Shown here piece after piece: positions 7,568 through 12,671 of a stretch of 12,671 bases of DNA. Where the stretch lies: positions 1 through 12,671 of the forward strand of contig UQVG01000032.1 in assembly GCA_900544435.1 (NCBI GenBank), read 5' to 3'. Position 1 is the first letter of the stretch, and the number at the start of each line of letters is the position of its first letter. Under the pieces are notes generated by a model. It did no database searches, was not told the origin of the DNA, and saw only the letters and a list, made by a program, of their open reading frames with translations. This stretch comes from an uncultured Erysipelotrichaceae bacterium. Its GTDB lineage: Bacteria; Bacillota_I; Bacilli_A; Erysipelotrichales; Coprobacillaceae. A program made the position numbers and the translations under genes.

Positions 7568-7599
7568 AAAAATGCAACGTTAAATAACATTGCATTTTT
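7568..7599. terminator. Shared terminator of glgA and RNA copy A
   Basis: AAAAATGCAACGTT (7568-7581) faces AACATTGCATTTTT (7586-7599) with a 4-nt loop. On the minus strand all 14 pairs form, one as a G-U wobble, followed by a T7 tail, a good terminator for glgA just after its stop. On the plus strand the same position is a C-A mismatch, so it is a weaker, though plausible, end for RNA copy A. Confidence 0.85.
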
Positions 7600-7607
7600 A
7601 AATTGCT

Positions 7608-9536
7608 TTAATATTTTGGTGTTAATTCTACATACATATCTTTGTATTGTTTTGCGCTTTGTTGCCAAGAGACATCTTTATTCATATCACGAACAACCAT
7701 TTCATCCCAATATTTTCTATTTTCAAAATAAAGTGTTTTAGCACGATTAATTGCATCATAAAGAAGTCCACTTTCATAACGATCAAACGTGAAACCATTA
7801 CCTGTATTATCAAATAGATTATAAGGTTGAACAGTATCTTTAAGTCCACCTGTTTCTCTTACAATTGGGATAGAACCATATCTCATACTAATAAGTTGTG
7901 TAAGTCCACAAGGTTCAAATCTTGATGGTACCAGTAAAGCATCACATCCTGCATAAATATTGTGAGCGACATTTTCGTTGTAGGCAATATATGCACAAAA
8001 GTTTCCTTTATATTTATTTTCATAATAACGGAAAGCATCTTCATACATCGCATCCCCTGTACCTAAAACAACAACTTGTGTATGTTCATCCATAATACTT
8101 GGAATAACATCATTAACAAGATCAAGGCCTTTTTGATTTGTAAGACGCGAAATAAGTCCAATAACAATTTTATGATCATCAACTTCTAATCCTAAGGATT
8201 CTTGAAGTGCTTTTTTATTCGCTTTTTTATTCTTGATAACAGATTGGCTATCATATTGAGCAGCTAAAAGTTTATCTGTGGCTGGATTCCAAATATCCGT
8301 GTCAATACCATTAACAATTCCTAAAATCTTACTACTATGATATCTTAAATGTTCTTCAAGACCTTCACCATACTCTTCTGTTTGAATTTCTCCAGCATAC
8401 GTATTACTTACTGTTGTTAATTTATTACAATAAGTGATACCACCTTTTAACATATTCGCATCTAACCAATTTTGTGTCATACAATCTTTATTGAAGACAT
8501 AATCAGGAAGATCTGACCAATATTGAATTGTTTTTCGATCATAGATACCTTGGAATCTTAAGTTATGAATTGTAAGAACAGCACCTGCACGTCCTACATT
8601 TGTATCTTTAAAGCTTGTTCTTAAATAAAGAGGAACTAAAGCTGCTTGCCAATCATGACAATGTACAATATCTGGTGTCCAATTTAAATAATTAAGTGCC
8701 GCAAGAGCTGCTTTACTAAAATAACAGAACTTAGGAATATCATCGATAAGATTAGTATATGGATTACCCCATGAGAAGAATTCATCATTATCGATAAAAT
8801 CATAAACAACACCATCTTCTTGATATTCCATAATACCTACATAATATTGTTTTCCATCTGCACATAGATCCATATAAAATGATCCTTTATATTCCATCTT
8901 TTCTTGGAACTTTTGAGGAATACATTTATATCTAGGAATAATAACTTTAACATCCATATTTAATTTAGCTAAACTTTTTGGAAGAGCTGACATAACATCC
9001 CCTAATCCACCCGTTTTTACAAATGGATAACATTCTGAACCAATAAAAGCAACACTTCTACGTGGTCCTAAATCAATTGGTTGAGGTTTTTCAACAGGGA
9101 CTTCTTGAATAACTTCTGTTGGTTTAGCCTCAACAGGTGTTTCACTTTTTACGGATTTTGGTTTAGCAGTAGTTGTCTTTTTAGTTGTTGCTTTCTTAGT
9201 AGAAGCTGTTTTTTTGGTTGGTGTTGTTTTGGCAGCAACTTTTTCAGTTGTTGTTTCTGATTTTGCAGTAGCTGTCTTTTTACTTGTAGCTGTTATTGAT
9301 TTAGCAGCTGTAGCCTTTTTAGTAGTCGCTTTCTTAGCAGGCGCTGTTTTTACTTCTGCTGCTGGTTTAACCGCAACAACTTTTTCAACTGTTTCCTTTG
9401 GTTCAACAGTAGTCTTTGTTTCTAATTTTACAGTCGTTGTCTTTTCAGCCGTAACTGGTGTTGGTTTAACAACAGTATTTGCCTTTACACCTGCTGTTCT
9501 TTTTTTATTCGTTCTTGTGGTTCTTTTTTTACTCAT
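7608..9536 (-). CDS. glgA: Glycogen synthase (GT5) with Lys/Thr/Ala-rich N-terminal tail
   Basis: A 642-residue protein. From residue 159 (RRSVAFIGSECYPFVKTGGLGDV) it is a full-length bacterial GlgA of about 484 residues: KTGG at 174-177 binds ADP-glucose, HCHDWQAALVP follows, and the C-terminal catalytic motif SRFEPCGLTQ (Glu about 541) with RETGGLKDTV completes the GT-B fold. It elongates alpha-1,4-glucan from ADP-glucose. Residues 1-158 are unusual: a histone-H1-like tail built of KKATTKK, KKTAT and PTKK-type units, turning acidic and proline-rich before the core. Its role is unknown. I start at 9536 because GGGAG lies eight bases upstream; ATG 9551 has no comparable site. No glgC, glgB or glgP lies nearby, so the gene stands alone here. 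Confidence 0.93.
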   Translation of the reverse strand: MSKKRTTRTNKKRTAGVKANTVVKPTPVTAEKTTTVKLETKTTVEPKETVEKVVAVKPAAEVKTAPAKKATTKKATAAKSITATSKKTATAKSETTTEKVAAKTTPTKKTASTKKATTKKTTTAKPKSVKSETPVEAKPTEVIQEVPVEKPQPIDLGPRRSVAFIGSECYPFVKTGGLGDVMSALPKSLAKLNMDVKVIIPRYKCIPQKFQEKMEYKGSFYMDLCADGKQYYVGIMEYQEDGVVYDFIDNDEFFSWGNPYTNLIDDIPKFCYFSKAALAALNYLNWTPDIVHCHDWQAALVPLYLRTSFKDTNVGRAGAVLTIHNLRFQGIYDRKTIQYWSDLPDYVFNKDCMTQNWLDANMLKGGITYCNKLTTVSNTYAGEIQTEEYGEGLEEHLRYHSSKILGIVNGIDTDIWNPATDKLLAAQYDSQSVIKNKKANKKALQESLGLEVDDHKIVIGLISRLTNQKGLDLVNDVIPSIMDEHTQVVVLGTGDAMYEDAFRYYENKYKGNFCAYIAYNENVAHNIYAGCDALLVPSRFEPCGLTQLISMRYGSIPIVRETGGLKDTVQPYNLFDNTGNGFTFDRYESGLLYDAINRAKTLYFENRKYWDEMVVRDMNKDVSWQQSAKQYKDMYVELTPKY

Positions 9537-9544
9537 TCTTTCTT

Positions 9545-9549
9545 CTCCC
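9545..9549 (-). promoter_or_regulatory. Ribosome binding site favouring the glgA start at 9536
   Basis: GGGAG on the minus strand is followed by eight purine-rich bases and then ATG at 9536. The upstream in-frame ATG at 9551 is preceded only by TTTAAAG, a poor site. Confidence 0.6.
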
Positions 9550-9612
9550 ATCTTTAAAATAATATCATGTTTAAAACTCTAACTTCATCATTTTCTCTTA
9601 TTAACATCTCCT

Positions 9613-9618
9613 ATTATA
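9613..9618 (-). promoter_or_regulatory. Possible -10 element of glgA
   Basis: A perfect TATAAT on the minus strand, with transcription expected near 9606 and a leader of about 70 nt before glgA. The -35 position (CAAAAA) is poor, so this is tentative. The remaining stretch 9619-9739 is AT-rich, and I see no gene in it. Confidence 0.4.
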
Positions 9619-9739
9619 GTCATTAGAATTTGCAATTTTTGTATCTTTTTAACATTTTATACATACAAAAATTCTTTCATTTTAATTTACTTTCATATTC
9701 AAAATGTTCTTTTAATTATTGTACCATAATCAATGAATG

Positions 9740-9768
9740 TTGTTTATATAAAAGGTATTTATTATACA
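9740..9768 (+). promoter_or_regulatory. Promoter for RNA copy B
   Basis: TTGTTT (9740-9745), a 17-bp spacer and TATACA (9763-9768) place +1 in the A-run 9770-9776, matching the start inferred for copy A. The two sequences are unlike farther upstream, and the operator repeats of copy A are absent here. Confidence 0.5.
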
Positions 9769-9769
9769 C

Positions 9770-9970
9770 AAAAAAACAGATTCAAAAGGGAGGGAGAGAA
9801 TCTGTTTTTTTATTTATTATTATCTTTTTTAAAAAGGGAAGTTTATAATTAAGTTTTGTTTAAGTAAGTTCTTGTTCCTCCTTTCGTGTATTATCATAAA
9901 GAAGAAATATGAACTTTATTTAACTTTTTGATGTTTCTTCTTTGGTTGTTTTGTCAAAAAATATGTGATA
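9770..9970 (+). repeat. Direct repeat, copy B, right of glgA
   Basis: The partner of 7362-7566, 2408 bp further right in the same orientation. Conservation is highest across GAACTTTATTTAACTTTTT, the CCTCCTTTCG segment, and the end segment TTGTTTTGTCAAAAA; most changes fall in loops. Confidence 0.88.
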
Positions 9971-9986
9971 CCATTATTTCAGCAAT

Positions 9987-10005
9987 GCACCTTTGGGTGT
10001 TTTTT
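9987..10005 (+). terminator. Short terminator or attenuator before the MATE gene
   Basis: GCACC (9987-9991) and GGTGT (9996-10000) form a 5-bp stem with a TTTG loop, followed by a T-run to 10005. The MATE ribosome site GGGAGGG begins only nine bases later (10014-10020). The stem is short, so read-through into the MATE operon is likely. Confidence 0.5.
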
Positions 10006-10026
10006 ATTATAGAGGGAGGGTAATCA

Positions 10027-11364
10027 ATGAATAAAACACAAGATTTTACTAAGGGAGTTATTTGGAAACAATTACTTTTTTTCTTTTTTCCAATATTAAT
10101 TGGAAGCTTTTTTCAACAACTATATAATACCGTTGATACCATTATTGTTGGTCAAGCTTGTGGAACAAATGCCCTTGCTGCTGTAGGTTCAACAGGAAAT
10201 CTGACGAACTTAGTTGTTAACTTTTATGTTGGTTTATCAACTGGAGCTTCTGTTGTCATTGCTCAATATTATGGAGCTCATAATAAAGATAAGATACATC
10301 AAGCAGTCCATACTTCATATATGCTTGCTATTGTTAGTGGTATTATCATGATGCTTTTTGGTTTATTCTTTTCTTATCAATGTTTAGATGCGATAGGTGT
10401 TCCTCATGATATTTTAAATGATGCCAGTCTTTATATGAGACTTTACTTTTTAGGGATGATTCCTGGAGCTATTTATAATATTGGTTCAGGAATTTTAAGA
10501 GCTGTAGGAGATAGTAAAAGACCACTTTATTATTTAATTATTTGTAGTATTGTTAATGTTGTTTTTGATTTTGTTTTTGTTGTTATTTTACATAAAGGTA
10601 TTGCTGGGGCAGCGATTGCAACTTTTATTGCTCAAACAGTATGTGCTATTTTAGTCACAATTCAATTAATGTTTTCTAAAAATGTCTATCAACTTACATT
10701 ATCAAAAATTAAATTTCATTTACCTGTATTAAAGAAAATTGTTAAAATTGGAGCTCCTGCTGGAATTCAATCAACAATGTATAGTATTGCTAATATTGTT
10801 TTACAAACACATATTAATGCTTTTGGAACACAAACGATTGCTTCATGGTCAGTCTATGTGAAGATCGATGCTTTATTTTGGATGGTCATGGCTGCTATTG
10901 GAGCCGCCATTACAACTTTTGTAGGACAAAACTACGGGGCTCATCTTTATGATCGTATTCAAAAAGGAGCAAAAACCGCTTTAGCGATTGCCTTAACAAT
11001 GGCAGTTTCTTTAAGTGTGATTTTATGTTTTGGGGGAAGTTATATTACAAAACTCTTTTCATCTGATCCAGCCATCATTAATCAATGTCAAAGTTTAATA
11101 CTCTTTTTAATGCCTTTCTATTTTTCTTACTGTTGTGTAGAAATCTTTTCTGGAACAATGAGAGGTTGTGGAGAATCTTTTAAACCAATGCTTCTTGTCT
11201 GTCTTGGTATTTGTGTTTTACGTGTTGCTTGGGTAACCTTTATTTCTCCTCATTATCCAACATTAAAAGGTGTTGTTATTTCTTATCCAATCACTTGGTT
11301 TACAACATCATTCTTATTTATTATTTATTACAAACATTTTAAAAAAGATCATTTTGGAGCGTAG
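10027..11364 (+). CDS. MATE family multidrug/cation efflux protein
   Basis: A 445-residue membrane protein with about twelve hydrophobic helices in two related halves. Each half begins with the family's opening pattern: PILIGSFFQQLYNTVDTIIVGQ (about 22-43), and in the second half PAGIQSTMYSIANIVLQTHINAFG. The segment GSGILRAVGDSKRPL and its second-half counterpart GTMRGCGESFKPML are typical of MATE proteins. These export organic cations, drugs or metabolites in exchange for Na+ or H+. The start follows GGGAGGG (10014-10020) by six bases. It is first of a three-gene plus-strand set; the next gene starts two bases after its stop. A structured RNA and attenuator-like hairpin lie directly upstream. 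Substrate not predictable. Confidence 0.93.
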   Translation: MNKTQDFTKGVIWKQLLFFFFPILIGSFFQQLYNTVDTIIVGQACGTNALAAVGSTGNLTNLVVNFYVGLSTGASVVIAQYYGAHNKDKIHQAVHTSYMLAIVSGIIMMLFGLFFSYQCLDAIGVPHDILNDASLYMRLYFLGMIPGAIYNIGSGILRAVGDSKRPLYYLIICSIVNVVFDFVFVVILHKGIAGAAIATFIAQTVCAILVTIQLMFSKNVYQLTLSKIKFHLPVLKKIVKIGAPAGIQSTMYSIANIVLQTHINAFGTQTIASWSVYVKIDALFWMVMAAIGAAITTFVGQNYGAHLYDRIQKGAKTALAIALTMAVSLSVILCFGGSYITKLFSSDPAIINQCQSLILFLMPFYFSYCCVEIFSGTMRGCGESFKPMLLVCLGICVLRVAWVTFISPHYPTLKGVVISYPITWFTTSFLFIIYYKHFKKDHFGA

Positions 11365-11366
11365 TT

Positions 11367-11828
11367 ATGCAACGAACAGAACGAGAAATTACAGATTTAA
11401 ATAAAATAAAAGAAATCATTGAAAATAATCAATGTTGTCGTTTAGGTTTTATTGATCATGGAAGTGTTTATATTGTTCCTTTAAATTATGGTTATATTTA
11501 TAATGATAAGCATATCTTTTATTTTCATGGAGCAAAAGTAGGAAAGAAAATCGATTTAATTAAACAAAATAATCATGTTGGTTTTGAAATCGATAATAAT
11601 CAGCTTGTTGAAGGAAAAACTTCTTGTCAGTATTCTATGAAATATCAAAGTATTATTGGTAATGGGCATATTGAACTTATTGAAGATAATGAAGAAAAGA
11701 AATTAGGATTACAACTAATCATGAAAAATGTCGCTCATCAAAATGTTACATTTAATGATCAAATGGTAAGTAGTGTTGCCGTGATGAAGTTAACAGTAGA
11801 TACATTAAGCTGTAAGGAGCATCACTGA
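11367..11828 (+). CDS. NimA-like flavin-binding protein (pyridoxamine 5'-phosphate oxidase fold)
   Basis: A 153-residue protein of the split-barrel FMN-binding family related to nitroimidazole reductase NimA. Recognisable parts are REITDLNKIKEIIENNQCCRLGF at the start, YIVPLNYGYIY (about 35-45), FYFHGAKVGKKIDLI (about 52-66) and the later FEID and SIIGNGHIELI strands, all in the family's normal order and spacing. Homologues bind FMN or similar cofactors, and some reduce nitro compounds, but most are uncharacterised. Translation is probably coupled to the MATE gene: GGAG at 11356-11359 lies inside its last codons and the start is two bases past its stop. A joint role in handling toxic small molecules is an inference. 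Confidence 0.88.
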   Translation: MQRTEREITDLNKIKEIIENNQCCRLGFIDHGSVYIVPLNYGYIYNDKHIFYFHGAKVGKKIDLIKQNNHVGFEIDNNQLVEGKTSCQYSMKYQSIIGNGHIELIEDNEEKKLGLQLIMKNVAHQNVTFNDQMVSSVAVMKLTVDTLSCKEHH

Positions 11829-11829
11829 T

Positions 11830-12606
11830 ATGAAGAAAGCATTTTCAATATACAACCAAGATCAACATCTTTACCCTCTCGTTATTTCTATGCCTCATAG
11901 TGGTACACAATTAACACCAAAAATGAAAGATAACTTAATAGAAGGTGTTATGCTTCCTAATATGGATTGGTATATTCCTCTTGTCTATGATTTTTTAAAA
12001 GAAATGGATATAACAGTTATTGAAAATCATATGTCACGATATGTGATAGATCCTAATCGTAGCTTAAAAGATAATCATGATACAAGTTATAAGACAAATC
12101 TTATCTATCGTCAAACAACTTTAGGCTATCCAATGTATCAAAAAGACCTTTTAGAAGACGAAATAAACGAACGTATTGAATTATTCTATAAACCATATCA
12201 CCAAGCTATTGAAAATGCTTTAAATGAAAAAAAGAAATATTTTTCTAAAGTTTATTTAATAGATTTACATAGCTTTGGTGCTGATTTGGGTACAGATATT
12301 ATTTTAGGAAATAAAAATAATCAAACAATGAATAAAAAACTATTTCAAAAGATTCATCAATTATTAGAAAAATATGGATTTAGAGTGAGAGATAATGATC
12401 CTTTCCAAGGTGGTTATATTACAAGATATTATGGAAAAGAAAATGTTGAATCTTTACAAATAGAAATGTGGTATCAAAAATATATAGCCAATCGTTATTT
12501 TGGAAACGAAGAATCCCCTGAAATAGATATTCAATTAATGAACCAAACAAGAAAACAACTTCATCAATTCTTTATAGAATTACTAAAAATGCTAGATGAA
12601 AATTAA
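11830..12606 (+). CDS. N-formylglutamate amidohydrolase family protein
   Basis: A 258-residue protein matching the N-formylglutamate amidohydrolase family: PLVISMPHSG (16-25), NMDWYI around D46, SRYVIDPNR (69-77), the segment TLGYPMY (97-103), PYHQ (122-125) and DLHSFG (145-150). The histidine and acidic residues in these blocks are those expected to hold the metal. Classical members release formate from N-formyl-L-glutamate at the end of histidine breakdown, but no other hut gene is in this window, so the true substrate may differ. The ATG is one base after the upstream stop, with AAGGAG at 11814-11819. Length is normal and the motifs look intact. It is the last gene of the MATE operon. Confidence 0.88.
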   Translation: MKKAFSIYNQDQHLYPLVISMPHSGTQLTPKMKDNLIEGVMLPNMDWYIPLVYDFLKEMDITVIENHMSRYVIDPNRSLKDNHDTSYKTNLIYRQTTLGYPMYQKDLLEDEINERIELFYKPYHQAIENALNEKKKYFSKVYLIDLHSFGADLGTDIILGNKNNQTMNKKLFQKIHQLLEKYGFRVRDNDPFQGGYITRYYGKENVESLQIEMWYQKYIANRYFGNEESPEIDIQLMNQTRKQLHQFFIELLKMLDEN

Positions 12607-12621
12607 TTTTTCATCTTTTTT
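12594..12621 (+). terminator. Terminator of the MATE operon
   Basis: AGATGAAAA (12594-12602) pairs with TTTTCATCT (12608-12616) around a 5-nt loop, followed by a long T-rich tail. The left arm contains the last codons of the amidohydrolase gene and its stop codon is in the loop. Confidence 0.85.
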
Positions 12622-12666
12622 TATTTTTTAAAAGAAAATTAGATAAAAAAAGACAATATACATAAT

Positions 12667-12671
12667 AGGAG
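12667..12671 (+). promoter_or_regulatory. Possible ribosome binding site of a gene beyond the window
   Basis: AGGAG forms the last five bases, after an AT-rich stretch with no other signal. A plus-strand gene may start just past the edge; this cannot be confirmed here. Confidence 0.3.

Larger units (their letters stand above)
7362..7599 (+). ncRNA. Candidate structured small RNA, copy A
   Basis: No gene lies in 7286-7607; it holds the operator, promoters and this RNA candidate. A 5' hairpin pairs 7363-7374 with 7390-7401 around a purine-rich loop containing AAGGGAAGGGA (7376-7386). A later hairpin pairs AAGTTC (7462-7467) with GAACTT (7507-7512), extended by TTAAG with TTTAA, and closes a 39-nt loop that carries TTCCTCCTTT (7471-7480). 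That tract can pair with the 5' purine loop over ten base pairs with one bulged A. CCTCCTTTC equals the anti-Shine-Dalgarno tail of 16S rRNA. The plus strand is favoured because several pairs are G-U and would be A-C on the other strand. A terminator-like hairpin follows at 7568-7599. I do not recognise an Rfam family. Confidence 0.55.
9770..10005 (+). ncRNA. Candidate structured RNA, copy B, possible MATE leader
   Basis: No gene lies in 9537-10026; this RNA candidate fills its right half. The 5' hairpin pairs 9770-9783 with 9798-9811 (14 bp); its loop holds AAGGGAGGGA (9786-9795). The second hairpin pairs AAGTTC (9866-9871) with GAACTT (9911-9916), again with a 39-nt loop, showing TTCCTCCTTT (9875-9884). 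These two tracts pair over ten consecutive base pairs including two G-U. Compared with copy A, the C7374-G7390 pair has become T9782-A9799, a compensatory change. A short terminator hairpin follows at 9987-10005, then the MATE ribosome site GGGAGGG, which resembles the 5' loop and could compete with it for CCUCCUUU. It could be a free sRNA, an attenuating leader, or both. Confidence 0.55.

Noticed and set aside
9214..9582. Plus-strand open frame of 122 residues opposite glgA
   Set aside because: It is the antisense of the repetitive K/T/A tail codons, giving a V/A/F-rich artefact with no ribosome site.
9546..9608. A 17-codon open frame in the glgA leader after GGAGATG
   Set aside because: The GGAG touches the ATG with no spacing and the predicted transcription start falls on it.
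9718..9727. ATTGTACCAT near RNA copy B as another operator repeat
   Set aside because: A single near-match in AT-rich DNA without an inverted partner at the right distance.
9630..9848. Open frame of 72 residues upstream of the MATE gene
   Set aside because: Starts at TTG without a ribosome site, has F/Y/L-rich low-complexity content and runs through the structured RNA repeat.
7362..9970. The repeats as a MITE or other transposon
   Set aside because: No terminal inverted repeats across the whole element, no target-site duplication and no transposase; the internal hairpins fit RNA structure better.

Overview
This is a low-GC, AT-biased bacterial window with tightly packed genes, strong AGGAGG-type ribosome binding sites and Rho-independent terminators. 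It reads as a chromosome segment from a Bacillota gut anaerobe. The FeoA-FeoB fusion, NimA-like flavoprotein and overall style fit an Erysipelotrichia/Coprobacillaceae-like lineage, but that placement is only an inference. I see no tRNA, rRNA, IS element, CRISPR array or phage structural gene.

Layout: a LysR-type regulator (54-926, +) converges on a MacB/LolD-style ABC exporter pair (ATPase 937-1611 and permease 1613-3082, both -). The permease diverges from a fused ferrous-iron transporter FeoAB (3228-5558, +). FeoAB ends at a bidirectional terminator facing a two-gene minus-strand module at 5590-7285. That module encodes a winged-helix protein followed, with a 23-nt overlap, by an AbiEii-type nucleotidyltransferase, and it looks like a type IV (AbiE-like) toxin-antitoxin or phage-defence operon. 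Next come glycogen synthase GlgA (7608-9536, -), which carries an unusual lysine/threonine/alanine-rich N-terminal tail of about 158 residues, and a plus-strand operon of a MATE efflux protein, a NimA-like FMN protein and an N-formylglutamate amidohydrolase-family enzyme (10027-12606).

The most interesting content is noncoding. Upstream of the AbiE-like operon (7297-7361) four copies of ATTGTAACA form a nested palindrome with one shared centre (7329) and 20-bp spacing. It overlaps two divergent promoters. One drives the toxin-antitoxin operon. The other would drive a roughly 235-nt structured RNA at 7362-7599. A second copy of that RNA, about 80-85% identical by eye, lies in the same orientation at 9770-10005 just upstream of the MATE gene, so the two copies flank glgA. 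Both copies have a promoter that places +1 in the same A-run, a 5' hairpin with a purine-rich loop, a later hairpin whose 39-nt loop displays CCUCCUUUC (identical to the anti-Shine-Dalgarno tail of 16S rRNA), complementarity between those two loops, and a 3' terminator. One base pair in the 5' hairpin has changed in a compensatory way between copies. I propose a small family of structured sRNAs or leader RNAs, one copy apparently under the AbiE-like operator.
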